The position numbers were made by a program, and so were the translations under genes. From the NCBI RefSeq assembly GCF_040939455.1, contig NC_134122.1, forward strand, positions 30,732,001 through 30,796,000: a stretch of DNA of 64,000 nucleotides, written 5' to 3'. This DNA is from Microcebus murinus (taxonomy: Eukaryota > Chordata > Mammalia > Primates > Cheirogaleidae). The notes below the pieces were generated by a model that saw only the letters and a program-made list of their open reading frames with translations, searched no databases and was not told where the DNA came from. Position 1 is the first letter of the stretch. Every line of letters begins with the position of its first letter. Shown here one piece after another: positions 45,634 through 56,399 of this stretch.

Positions 45634-46139
45634 ACACCCAGCATGACCACAGGCAGGAAGGGCCCACCACCCACTGTGCATGTAGGCGAGTCCCGAGGAA
45701 AGGGGAGGGCTTTGTGCACAGTAGAGGGGGCGCTCAGGCACAGGGGCTTGTGAAGCTGCGACGTGACCATGAGCAGATCTCATCACAGCTCACTTTCAAG
45801 CCAAGGGCCCACATTGGCACGGTAACGAGAGGTCCCACTGAAAGACGAAGCAGAAGGCAGGAAACAGCTGACACTCGATTTTTATCATCAAATCGAAAGG
45901 TCCCGATTTGATGAAGTATTCAGCAAGGACTATTATAGCTTATTCAGCAGGGAACCCGTCTGCGAAGCCACGCAGCAGTTACAAATGAAAGAGCACACTG
46001 GGTACCTCATTTACTGAGGGAATGCCAGGAACTGGGGCACCCGTGGGCAGATTCTGAGAAGAGACGTTATGTTATAAGCTGGGTTTTGAAAGAAGACAGT
46101 TAGGAACCAGTGAAGAGAAGGAAAGGTGGGGGTGAAAAT

Positions 46140-46395
46140 AATAGGAACAGCTGGCGTTTACTGAGTGCTTCCTATGTGCTTCACTAAGGGCACTCGCCCA
46201 AGCACATCACATGCCTGGGCCCGGCCGGTCCTCCCAGCCACACCGCAGAGGGGTCCTGCTGTTTCCGTTTGCAGATGAGGAAGCAGGCACAGGCTGCCTG
46301 AGGTCACACAGCCGGGAATGGCAGAGCACAGAGCCACACTGGGGCAGTGGGACTTGAGAGCCCACACTTTTAACTGTGTGCTACACATTCTGCAC
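46140..46395 (-). mobile_element. MIR SINE, antisense
   Basis: 'tactgagtgcttcctatgtg', 'gcagatgaggaagcaggcac' and 'cctgaggtcacacagccggg' follow the order of a reversed MIR. Confidence 0.75.
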
Positions 46396-46493
46396 GGCCC
46401 TGTGGACGCAGGGCAGTGGGCATGACTGTTGCATGCAGAGCATGAGCGTAGACCAGCCTAAGACAGCCAAGGGTCTGGGCTCAAGAGCAGTGA

Positions 46494-46873
<380 letters not shown>

Positions 46874-47154
46874 AAGCCCAGATTTCATATGCAGGGCAGT
46901 ATTGAGAAAGGCCAGCAATGCAGTTGCCCCGATCCTTGGGTAAGGGACCAGATAGGCTCAGATTCTCCCGTAAGAGAATCACACACATCACATCAGTACC
47001 AGCATAGCCAACAATCTCCCTTCTCTTATCTCAGGGCAACTCCTGTAGGGCTAGGGCCACTCACTCAGCAAGCTCCTCCATCTGGTGGCTTAACTAACAA
47101 GGGTGAAGCGAGCTAGGAGAATCTGCTCTGAATTTGCCATCTTCTCTTTCACAG

Positions 47155-47241
47155 ATCACCTTCTCTCCACGGTCAAGTCTGTTTCCAGCTGCATTGATCA
47201 ACTGGAAAAAAGCTGGAGCCAGTATCTGGCCTGCCCGGAAG
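47155..47241 (+). CDS. HIP1: HIP1 exon 20 (residues 655-683, first base of 684)
   Basis: This 87-nt exon encodes DHLLSTVKSV-SSCIDQLEKS-WSQYLACPE, between the coiled coil and THATCH. The acceptor is 'cttctctttcacag', the donor G|gtatga. Intron 20 (183 nt) has nothing notable. Confidence 0.97.
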
Positions 47242-47424
47242 GTATGAAGGGCACAGGATAGGCTCTCTTGCCAGGTGGGGTTCGGAAGCACTTGACTGTG
47301 TGAATACTGACAGGTTCCTGTGCACCAGGAAAGGAGTGTGTATAACTCGTACAGCCAGGAGAGAAAGGGGTATGAGAGTGACATCCTTAATCCTGAGAAA
47401 CTTTCCTTTTTACGCTCCTGGCAG

Positions 47425-47532
47425 ATATCGGTGGGCTTCTCCATTCAATAATCCTGCTTGCCCATTTGACCAGTGACACCATTGCTCACGGTAGCACCAC
47501 CAGCCTTAGAAGCCCGCCGGAGCCTGCCGACT
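47425..47532 (+). CDS. HIP1: HIP1 exon 21 (residues 684-719, first base of 720)
   Basis: This 108-nt exon encodes DIGGLLHSII, LLAHLTSDTI and RSPPEPAD, a helix followed by a flexible Ser/Pro segment. The donor is T|gtgagt. Intron 21 is only 82 nt. Confidence 0.97.
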
Positions 47533-47614
47533 GTGAGTACCAGGGCGTGAGGGGCCATTCATAGAAGCTGGGAGCGGAGGGCTTTTAAAAGTCTCCGTCA
47601 CCTTGCATCTCCAG

Positions 47615-47751
47615 CTCTGACAGCGGCCTGTAAGCAGTACGGCAGAGAGACCCTCATCTACCTGGCCGCCCTGGAGGAAGAGGGAACCACTGAGAATGCT
47701 GACTGCACAGCCATGAGGAACTGCCTTAGCAAGATCAAGGCCATTGGCGAG
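47615..47751 (+). CDS. HIP1: HIP1 exon 22 (residues 720-765): lead-in to THATCH
   Basis: This 137-nt exon encodes SLTAACKQYG, RETLIYLAAL, ENADCTAMRN and CLSKIKAIGE. It leads directly into the THATCH/talin-like actin-binding fold, where an upstream helix is known to regulate actin binding. The donor is GAG|gtactt. Confidence 0.97.
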
Positions 47752-47904
47752 GTACTTTCAGTATTATTGTTGAAATAATAATACTTGGGTGTGAGTTCTT
47801 GGGTGTGAGTGCTGGTGCACTGCCAGGGAATCAGTGATGCTCTAAGTCAGTTCCTTCTGTACTTACAATTTGATTCTATTTATTTTATTTTATATATATA
47901 TTTT

Positions 47905-48237
<333 letters not shown>

Positions 48238-48544
48238 TGACTACCCAGCTATATTTAATTCACTGTTAACTGACAATCTATGCCAGTCATGTATATCAAT
48301 CTATGTGATGATGGCAATCTATGTCATCATCACCATGCCAGGCAATATCAAAGAAGTGTAAGCAATTTCCCTGTCCCCAAGGATTGTTGTCTGGTTGGGC
48401 AGGTAGCACCTAAAATGTATATAATTGTGTATTTTTTCATTTGATAAAGTTGTAGTGAATGTGTCCCATAAAGCAGAAATTGGGTTAGGTGTAGCTATAT
48501 GGGGACAAATGAGACAAAGACTCTATAGGGAAGAAAAATAAGAA

Positions 48545-48890
48545 GCCGGGTGCGGTGGCTCACGCCTGTAATCCTAGCTCTCTGGGAGGCTGAGGTGGGC
48601 GGATTGCTCGAGGTCAGGAGTTCGAAACCAGCCTGAGCAAGAGCGAGACCCCGTCTCTATTATAAATACAAAGAAATTAATTGGCCAACTAATATATATA
48701 GAAAAAATGAGCCGGGCATGGTGGCATATGCCTGTAGTCCCAGCTACTTGGGGAGGCTGAGGCAGGAGGATCGCTTGAGCCCAGGAGTTTGAGGTTGCTG
48801 TGAGCTAGGCTGACGCCATGGCACTCACTCTAGCCTGGGCAACAAAGTGAGACTCTGTCTCAAAAAAAAAAAAAAAAGAAAAAAAATAAA
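48545..48890 (+). mobile_element. Linker-type Alu SINE with 14-bp target-site duplication
   Basis: 'gccgggtgcggtggctcacg' opens it and 'attaattggccaactaatat' is the linker. 'aagaaaaataagaa' flanks it at 48531-48544 and 48891-48904. Confidence 0.95.
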
Positions 48891-48971
48891 AAGAAAAATA
48901 AGAAAATCAACCATTTCTATACAATGTGATAAGAACCGTCATAAAGATCTATTTTAAGAGTACAGTGCAAG

Positions 48972-49259
48972 GGCTGGGTACAGTGGCTCATGCCTTTAAT
49001 CCCCAGCACTTTGGGAGGCTGAGACAGGAGGATTGCTTGAGGCCAAAAGTTCAAGACTAGTCTAGGCAACAGAGACCTATCTTTACAAAAAAAAAAAAAT
49101 TAGCCGGGCATGGTGGTGCTTGCCTGTAGTCCCGGCTACTTGGGAAGCTGAGGCAGAAGGATCACATGAGCCCAGGGGTTCGAGGCTGCAGAGAGCTATG
49201 ATTTCACACTATACTCTAGCCTGGGCAACTGAGTGAGACCCAGTCTCCAAAAAAAAAAA
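48972..49259 (+). mobile_element. AluJ-like SINE, sense
   Basis: 'ggctgggtacagtggctcat' opens it; the right arm reads 'gagagctatgatttcacact'; the A-run ends at 49259. Confidence 0.94.
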
Positions 49260-49886
49260 GTACAGAATAAGGTAGCATTTAATTAATTCCTAAAACGTGT
49301 GGTATAAAGGGAAAGGAAAAGCCGGGGCTAGAATTCAGATCCTTTTCTGCTCTCATTTAGACTCTTAGAACAGCTTCTGATTAGTTTCCCAGCCTTTGGT
49401 ATCTTCCTAAAACAGAGATCTGATCATATCTTTTGTTTAATAACAAAAATCAAACTAAAACACACGACGTTTTTCAGACCCATGGGCTTTGCTGTCCGTC
49501 AGCACCTCGTTCCAACAGGAATGGTGACTGCCTCCTATGTGTACTGTGGAAGCCAAGTTAAATCAGGGTTAGACTGGCTGGGAGATTTCATCTGTATTTG
49601 GGAAAGTTTTAAAGATACCTCCCACATTAGCAAATATAATTTACACTGTGCAAATAGGGGCTGGGTTCTGAGTGAGGAGGGGGGTGAGGTTCTGGAGTTC
49701 ACGAGGACCCAATGAGGTCTGTGAAAGACACCCCCTTTCTGTGGCTTGCAGAAAGTGTTTGGTGGGGTGAGGCGGGGGTTGGGGGTGCCCTCCTACCTCT
49801 GCCATCTTTTAAGGGTCACGGGTCTGCCAGGGGAGGAGAGAGAGGAGGCCCAGGGCTCACTTCAGCCTTTGTGATGCTCTTCACAG

Positions 49887-49997
49887 GAGCTCCTGCCCAG
49901 GGGCCTGGACATCAAACAGGAGGAGCTGGGAGACCTGGTAGACAAGGAGCTGGCGGCCACTTCAGCTGCCATTGAAACTGCCACCGCCAGAATAGAG
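49887..49997 (+). CDS. HIP1: HIP1 exon 23 (residues 766-802): THATCH domain
   Basis: This 111-nt phase 0-0 exon encodes ELLPRGLDIK, QEELGDLVDK and AIETATARIE. The THATCH (I/LWEQ) domain is known to start near residue 771. It binds F-actin. The donor is GAG|gtatgg. Confidence 0.97.
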
Positions 49998-50827
49998 GTA
50001 TGGTGGCTTCCACAGGATCTCCCGAAGCCACGCTGTGGCGGCCGCCCTTTGGCAATGTTGCCCATTAGACGTACTTCAGTCAGTCATTGTGGCTGCAGAG
50101 GCCCCTACAAAGGGAACCAAAACCCAAACCCACGGGCTTCTCTGAGGGGTAGAAAATGAGACGCCCCTCTGGAAGGAGGGTGGGCAGCTTCTTCAGGGAT
50201 CAGGTACTTTGGTGTCAGACCATCCTGGGTTCATGTTCCAGAATGATCACGTATGAGCCGTGTAACTCGGTTAAGTTTCATCCACCTCGCCAAGATTCAG
50301 ATTCTGTTTCTGTGTTTTGGGAGTGATGGTCACCCCTACCCCAGAGGGCTGTTGTAAGAGTTAGATGGGATCGTGCACGTTTATCTCCACGCCAGGCACT
50401 CAGTTAATCAGTGCCACTCCCTAATCAGTGGTAATTCTCTCATTAAAAGCTGGGTGGGCACCACAGAGAAGGTCACCTGTGGCTCCTTTGGTGGAAGATG
50501 CAAGCCACCTGCCCCGTGGTGTGAGCACCTGCCATAGGACCTGTGGTCACTGCCCCTTTGACACGGAGCTGTGGCTCTGTGTGTATCGGCCTGGCTGCCA
50601 GAACGTCAAGACAGGGAACAGACTATGGAGCCAGCCAGCTGTGGCTGTGTCCCACCTCAGTCACCTTGAGTCTGATTCTTTTCCTGACTCTCTCGCGAGG
50701 ACGTGGATGGGGACTTCTAGATTCGGGTTTCCCCGCTACTGCAGGATGTCGGACTCAAAGTGTGGCGGGACGTCAGCAGATTCTCAGTACTCGCAACGTA
50801 TTTAGAAACCGTGCTTCTTTTTCACAG
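49998..50827 (+). other. HIP1: HIP1 intron 23
   Basis: 830 nt. A MIR-like sense relic occupies about 50205-50420 ('gagccgtgtaactcggttaa', 'gagggctgttgtaagagtta'). The rest is unnamed. Confidence 0.7.
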
Positions 50828-50886
50828 GAAATGCTCAGCAAATCTCGGGCAGGAGACACAGGAGTCAAATTGGAGGTGAACGAAAG
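50828..50886 (+). CDS. HIP1: HIP1 exon 24 (residues 803-821, two bases of 822): THATCH
   Basis: This 59-nt exon encodes EMLSKSRAGD-TGVKLEVNE. The donor is AG|gtcagt. Intron 24 (412 nt) has no named repeat. Confidence 0.97.
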
Positions 50887-51298
50887 GTCAGTCAAGCAGC
50901 ACTTAGCACCTAGGGGAGCAGGAGCCATTGTCATTGTGTGGGATCACCTGTTAGAAAATTAATTAGCAGAACATTAGCAGCCACAGGAAGGGCCGAGTCT
51001 ATGTAACTGTTAAGGACAATCATAATGATGACAGCAATTTGCTGTTGCAATATAGCGGAAAAGAAATCCCAGGAATCCTGACTTGACTGTTCCTTACAGA
51101 GAAAATCCACAATCACATCTTCTCACTCCCTGCTGCTCCTTTGGGGCTTTACCCCAGAGCATTCTAGCAAGCTCGGCCCTGTCCCTGCCTCTCTTTCCCA
51201 TTCCACGCTTGCCTGTGACTGGGAGTGAAAAAGAGAACTGTCGTCTTCATTGTTGGTCTCTGTGTGTCCCTGACTGTTTTTTGGTTTTTTTTTTACAG

Positions 51299-51392
51299 AA
51301 TCCTTGGTTCCTGTACCGGCCTCATGCAAGCTATTCAGGTGCTGATCGTGGCCTCCAAGGACCTCCAGAGAGAGATTGTAGAGAGCGGCAGG
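51299..51392 (+). CDS. HIP1: HIP1 exon 25 (residues 822-853): THATCH
   Basis: This 94-nt exon encodes RILGSCTGLM, QAIQVLIVAS, KDLQREIVES and GR. It is a conserved THATCH helix pair. The acceptor has a long T-run ('ttttttttacag'); the donor is AGG|gtgagt. Confidence 0.97.
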
Positions 51393-51907
51393 GTGAGTGT
51401 GGGTGACAGATTCCCACTTCCCTGAACTCTAGTGATGCTGCCATCTTGTCTGCGTGTCCATGTGAGGGTGTAGCTACCACTCCCGTGGACGTCGGCAGGT
51501 GCCATGTAGAGAAGCCAGGGCCCTGGCAGCTCCCCAGGGGTGGTCAGCCATAGCTCCCAGAGCCAGCTCCCAAGTCATTGGAACTTGCCGTGGAAGCCAC
51601 TTACATTGCAAGTTGGGGCCCTCTGGGGAGGCTGTGAGGACTTCTAGAAACTGGACAGACCCCAAGAGCAGACATGATCCTGACTTTTCACAGGGGGCTC
51701 TGCCATGTCTGTTTTCAACAGCCAGGTCAACTCGCTGTAATTCACAGACTCTGCAGTCAGCCTCTTATGGACAGATCACTTCGTGTTCTCACGCCTTTGG
51801 TGGCATTATTGTCATATTTTTCCCTCACATCCCTGTAATGCAGCTGCAGCTTTGGAAGCCTAAGTCCAAAGGAAGGGAGTTATGAACCTGAAAACAATGC
51901 TATAAAG

Positions 51908-52245
51908 GCCGGGCGCGGTGGCTCACGCCTGTAATCCTAGCTCTCTGGGAGGCCGAGGCGGGCGGATTGCTCGAGGTCAGGAGTTCGAAACCAGCCTGAG
52001 CAAGAGCGAGACCCCGTCTCTACTATAAAAATAGAAAGAAATTAATTGGCCAACTAATATATATACAAAAAATTAGCCGGGCATGGTGGCGAATGCCTGT
52101 AGTCCCAGCTACTCGGGAGGCTGAGGCAGGAGGATTGCTTGAGCCAGGAGTTTGAGGTTGCTATGAGCTAGGCTGACGCCATGGCACTCACTCTAGCCTG
52201 GGCAACAAAGCAAGACTCTGTCTCAAAAAAAAAAAAAAAAACAAA
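51908..52245 (+). mobile_element. Linker-type Alu SINE, least mutated copy in the window
   Basis: 'gccgggcgcggtggctcacg' opens it, and most expected CpG sites are intact. 'attaattggccaactaatat' is the linker. 'aaaacaatgctataaag' flanks it at 51891-51907 and 52246-52262. The intact CpGs and perfect target-site duplication suggest a recent insertion. Confidence 0.96.
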
Positions 52246-52421
52246 AAAACAATGCTATAAAGAAAGCTGCCTTGTCTGCTTTGGTGGTGTTTTTATTAGA
52301 CCAAGGAGTGATGTTTTCTGTCTCTAAAATAGATGGACTGAGTATTTGCAGAGTCTCAGGCTATCCGATACTTCCAAAGCATAAAAACATTTTTTAAATC
52401 CAAGTAGAAATAATTTTTTGA

Positions 52422-52557
52422 GACTCAGCATGATGACTCACGCCTATAATTCCAGCACTTTGGGAGGCCCAGGTGGGAGGATTGCTTGAGGTCAGGAGTT
52501 TGAGACCAGCCAGGCAACATAGCAAGATGCTGTCTCTGCAATCAATCAGTCAATCAA
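52422..52557 (+). mobile_element. Alu left-arm monomer, sense
   Basis: 'tgatgactcacgcctataat' through 'tgagaccagccaggcaacat' covers one arm only; the tail is a (CAAT)n-like run. Confidence 0.85.
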
Positions 52558-52560
52558 TAA

Positions 52561-52844
52561 TTTTTTTTTTTTGAGACAGAGTTTCACTCTGTTGCCTGGG
52601 CTAGAGTGCTGTGGTGTCAGCCTAGCATACAGCAACCTCAAACTCCTGGGCTCAAGAGATTCTCCTGCCTTAGCCTCCCGAGTAGCTGGAACTACAGGTG
52701 CACGTCACCACGCCACTAATTTTTTCTATTTTTAGTAGAGACAGGGACTTACTCTTCCTCAGGCTGGTCTTGAACCTCAAATGATCCTCCAGCCTCAGCC
52801 TCCCAGAGTGCTAGGATTACAGGCATGAGCCACTGCACCTGACC
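52561..52844 (-). mobile_element. Alu SINE, antisense, inserted after the left-arm monomer
   Basis: The T-run at 52561-52572 leads into 'gagacagagtttcactctgt'; it closes at 'gagccactgcacctgacc'. A short 'aataatttt' direct repeat is seen at both sides. It has the normal 'gctgtggtgtcagcctagc' segment that is replaced in the Alu at 8505. Confidence 0.93.
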
Positions 52845-53245
52845 AAAAAATAAATAATTTTTAAAAATTATTCACTACATATTCTCCTCTTCTGACAAAT
52901 CATGGAAAACAGCTAGACTCCCCTCAAATTATAACTTATTCATATATGAACACACATATATATTGTTATATATGCAATATAGAAGCATTATGCTATAACA
53001 GAAATGCTACATATAGGTTTTAGAGTCAGAAAAGCCCAGGATTTCCATATGGTACTGCATAGCCTTGGGAAAAGCATTTTTGCCTCTCTGAACTTTAGTT
53101 TTCTTATTTGTAAAATGGGAATTAAAATAATGCTTACCTCTGAGAGTTACTGTGAAGATGATATGGAATAATATGTATAAAAGCACTTGTCACATAGTAG
53201 GTGCTCAATAGAAGGTAGCTATTATGATTTTTTTTACTTCCCTAG

Positions 53246-53346
53246 GGTACAGCGTCCCCTAAAGAGTTTTACGCCAAGAACTCTCGATGGACGGAAGGAC
53301 TCATCTCAGCCTCCAAAGCTGTGGGCTGGGGAGCCACCATCATGGT
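53246..53346 (+). CDS. HIP1: HIP1 exon 26 (residues 854-886, two bases of 887): THATCH
   Basis: This 101-nt exon encodes GTASPKEFYA, KNSRWTEGLI and SKAVGWGATIM. 'NSRWTEGLISA' and 'AVGWGA' are typical THATCH core helix motifs. The donor is GT|gtaagt. Confidence 0.97.
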
Positions 53347-53617
53347 GTAAGTGTCTGTTGCTCCCAGGGTTCCTCTTCCCACCCGCTCATTCCATTGATC
53401 CACCCTAAACAATAGCTTAGGGCAAAAAATCTATCCCCTAGAAACGAACTATTGATAAGAAAGCAAATAATTCGCCAGGGAGCCTGGGTCTCCCAGGTGC
53501 TGCAGAGTAAGGAGGCCCCTCCCTGTCCAGCAGGGCGATGGGGGTGTCTGGATGTGGGGTCGTGAGGGCTGCAGCTTACCTGCCTGTGACCTGGTCCCTC
53601 TTGTCCTTTCCTACCAG

Positions 53618-53723
53618 GGATGCAGCTGATCTGGTGGTCCAAGGCAAAGGGAAATTTGAGGAGCTAATGGTGTGTTCACATGAAATTGCTGCTAGCACAG
53701 CCCAGCTCGTGGCTGCATCCAAG
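53618..53723 (+). CDS. HIP1: HIP1 exon 27 (residues 887-922): THATCH
   Basis: This 106-nt exon encodes VDAADLVVQG, KGKFEELMVC, SHEIAASTAQ and LVAASK. 'EELMVCSHEIAASTAQL' is a hallmark I/LWEQ block. The donor is AAG|gtatta. Intron 26 (271 nt) has nothing notable. Confidence 0.97.
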
Positions 53724-54829
53724 GTATTACCTGAGTTGGACTGTGAGGCCTGGTGAGAGAGTCCTTGGCCAGGTTAGAGAGCCCTTGGTCAATGGAACTG
53801 GCCCCAAGAACAGGCGATTTATCCAGGGTCCAGGTGGGTTGGATCCCACGCCACTCTCCTCTAGAAGCCTTTCATCTGTCAGCGAGGAGCCCCTCTACCT
53901 ACCTCGCCACATGCATCCCCGTGGCTCTTCTCATTTCTGTTACAAGTGGCCTTGGAGGGCCCCAGACGTGCCAACCTCTGATTAGCAATCCTGGCATTCA
54001 AGGAATTCTCAAATAAGGAATAGTTGGGCCGGGCGTGGTGGCTCACGCCTGTAATCCTAGCACTCTGGGAGGCCGAGGCAGGTGGATTGCTCAAGCTCAG
54101 GAGTTCGGAACCAGCCTGAGCAAGAGCGAGACCCCATCTCTACTATAAATACAAAGAAATTAATTGGCCAACTAATATATATAGAAAAAAAAAATTAGCC
54201 GGGCATGGTGGCGCATGCCTGTAGTCCCAGCTACTCGGGAGGCTGAGGCAGCAGGATCGCTTGAGCCCAGGAGTTTGAGGTTACTGTGAGCTAGGCTGAC
54301 ACCATGGCACTCACTCTAGGCTGGGCAGCAAAGTGAGACTCTGCCTCAAAAAAAAAAAAAAAAAAAAAAAAAAACGGAATATGTTGGCACAATAAACAAG
54401 TCATTTGGCTTGGTGCCGAAATTCTACGATTTCTCATTATTAGTCTCCTAATTTGAATCACTGCCCCAACTAATTCCCGTGCAGGGCTTATAACCAAACT
54501 TCTTTTGAGAGTTTGACAGTACCAAGTGAATGTTGTCTATTTGTTCTTATTTCTTGTTGTCCCAAATTGCTTTCCACAACTGGAACACTCTATCCTAATA
54601 CGTGATAAAGCTACAGTTTGGAGTTACCATGTAAATAACCCAGGAATAATTTTTTTATATTACAGTTATACTAGGAGCTGACTCTGTAGGCAGTAATTTT
54701 TTGAGAAGTTAATGATATATAACTATTGTGGATCACACATATTTGTCAAGACCCATAAGACCAACTCTTCTCAATATAGTACTCACAGCTCTAGGTGTGT
54801 GGAAACCTAAATCTGCTTTGTTCCGGCAG
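53724..54829 (+). other. HIP1: HIP1 intron 27
   Basis: 1.1 kb, with one linker-type Alu. A short imperfect tandem ('gagagtccttgg' / 'gagagcccttgg') lies at 53756-53789. Confidence 0.85.
54027..54374 (+). mobile_element. Linker-type Alu SINE, sense
   Basis: 'ggccgggcgtggtggctcac' opens it, 'attaattggccaactaatat' is the linker, and a 27-bp A-run closes it. 'ggaatagttgg' before and 'ggaatatgttgg' after suggest a target-site duplication. Confidence 0.95.
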
Positions 54830-54953
54830 GTAAAAGCCGATAAGGACAGCCCCAACCTAGCTCAGCTGCAGCAGGCCTCTCGGGGAGTGAACCAGGCCAC
54901 TGCCGGGGTCGTGGCCTCAACCATTTCTGGCAAATCACAGATTGAGGAGACAG
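54830..54953 (+). CDS. HIP1: HIP1 exon 28 (residues 923-963, first base of 964): THATCH
   Basis: This 124-nt exon encodes VKADKDSPNL, AQLQQASRGV, NQATAGVVAS and SQIEET, including the conserved 'LQQASRGVNQAT' block of the actin-binding core. The donor, G|gtagcc, lacks G at +5. Confidence 0.97.
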
Positions 54954-55190
54954 GTAGCCTTCCAGAAGGAATGCTATTCTTGCCCACTCTGTTCTGCCCA
55001 TTCTCTGCCTTCTTACCCATGATCCCAATGTCCCACAGTTCTGTTTCGAAATTCTTTCTTATTTTTCCTCTTTTTACCTCCATACGTATTTTCTCACAAG
55101 GTGGGACACCACACAGGCATACTGTTTATGTCACTACAGTGGCAGGCCCTTAAGTAGATTCTCTATTTAGCCGTTTCTCTGGATTTAGAG

Positions 55191-55402
55191 CAGGGATCCT
55201 CAAACTACGGCCCACGGGCCAGATATGGCCCGCCGAGGACATTTATCCAGCCTGCCTGATGTTTTTGCCGCTGCTGCCTGTCCTGCTTAGCAGCCGACTC
55301 GTCCCGGGCCCACAGTGCGCATGTGTGGAGTGTGTGCCGCTCTCTCCAACGGTCTAAGGGACAGTGAACTGGCCCCGTGTTTAAAAAGTTTGAGAACCTC
55401 TG
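55191..55402. mobile_element. Non-autonomous hAT transposon, complete, 212 bp
   Basis: 'cagggatcctcaaactacgg' at the left and 'aaaagtttgagaacctctg' at the right are the terminal repeats. 'atttagag' and 'atttagat' (55183-55190, 55403-55410) are the 8-bp target site with one change. It is the same family as 11817-12033, in the opposite orientation. Confidence 0.9.
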
Positions 55403-55616
55403 ATTTAGATAAATGACTCGAGAAGCCTGGTTGAACCTGGGGAGGCTGGTTCTCTTTACACCTCTTTACACCAGAACCACTTCATCCTTTCTTCCCCTTC
55501 ATCCCTCAATGGGCAAGCCAGGCATTTCAGCAGAGCGCTGGCACGGGCCGCCTCTCTCGGGCACCTGTCTGCCAGGGGTCGTATTTGACAAGGTTTTCTC
55601 ATTTCCATCCTTGCAG

Positions 55617-55678
55617 ACAACATGGACTTCTCGAGCATGACACTGACCCAGATCAAACGCCAAGAGATGGATTCCCAG
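55617..55678 (+). CDS. HIP1: HIP1 exon 29 (residues 964-984): THATCH
   Basis: This 62-nt exon encodes DNMDFSSMTL-TQIKRQEMDSQ. The acceptor is 'tttccatccttgcag', the donor CAG|gtgaga. Confidence 0.97.
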
Positions 55679-56399
55679 GTGAGAGCCCAGCCCTGAGTCT
55701 AGGCAGTCTCTATTGCGTGGACATTGGCCCCAAATATTATTCCTATGGCAAGAAGCCAGAGAGAGAGGGAAAGACTTGAGGGAAGGTCACGCAGCTGTAC
55801 CTACTCGCCCAAGATTCATTGTAAATGATGTTGGAAAAACAGTAGATAGGAGGTGGAGAGAGGTGATTAGTGAAGATCAAAGTCTTAACTCTTGCCCACT
55901 AATCTTGGACTAGAGTCCTCTAAATGTTGTCAGGGATCTCCTAGAAGTCCACAGACTATTACTTAATGGTCTTACTATAGACAATTTTTAAATTTTTTTA
56001 GTATTTTTCTGGCAAGTTCAAAGGCAAACTTTTTTTAAACTTCTGGTATGAATTATTTATGTATAACTTTTAGGTTTTTTTTTTTTTTTAAAGCAATCAA
56101 TTCCCTGTTAACTCATCAAAGGCAATGCCATTTCTCCCTGTTGCTCAGGAAAGTTGTGCCTTGCAAAATAGGAATTAGGGAGATCCTGAGAAACCTCTGC
56201 CATCCTTGTTCTAGACTTCTTGGTCATCAGTCTTGGGGTAAAGTCCAGATTAGAGTCATCAAATTTCTACAGGTGGGTCACTGAGCATCTTTAGGCAGGG
56301 GTGAGTGGCCAAGCTTGTGTCTCAAGACTGAAGACTGGAAGGGCTGTCTCGTGTAGTGGTTTCATCCAGTCCCTCATGACCTTAAGTACCATCTATGTG

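Larger units (their letters stand above)
51393..53245 (+). other. HIP1: HIP1 intron 25
   Basis: This 1.85-kb intron has three Alu-derived elements and a sense MIR at about 53015-53215 ('agttttcttatttgtaaaat', 'catagtaggtgctcaataga') reaching within 30 nt of exon 26. Confidence 0.8.
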
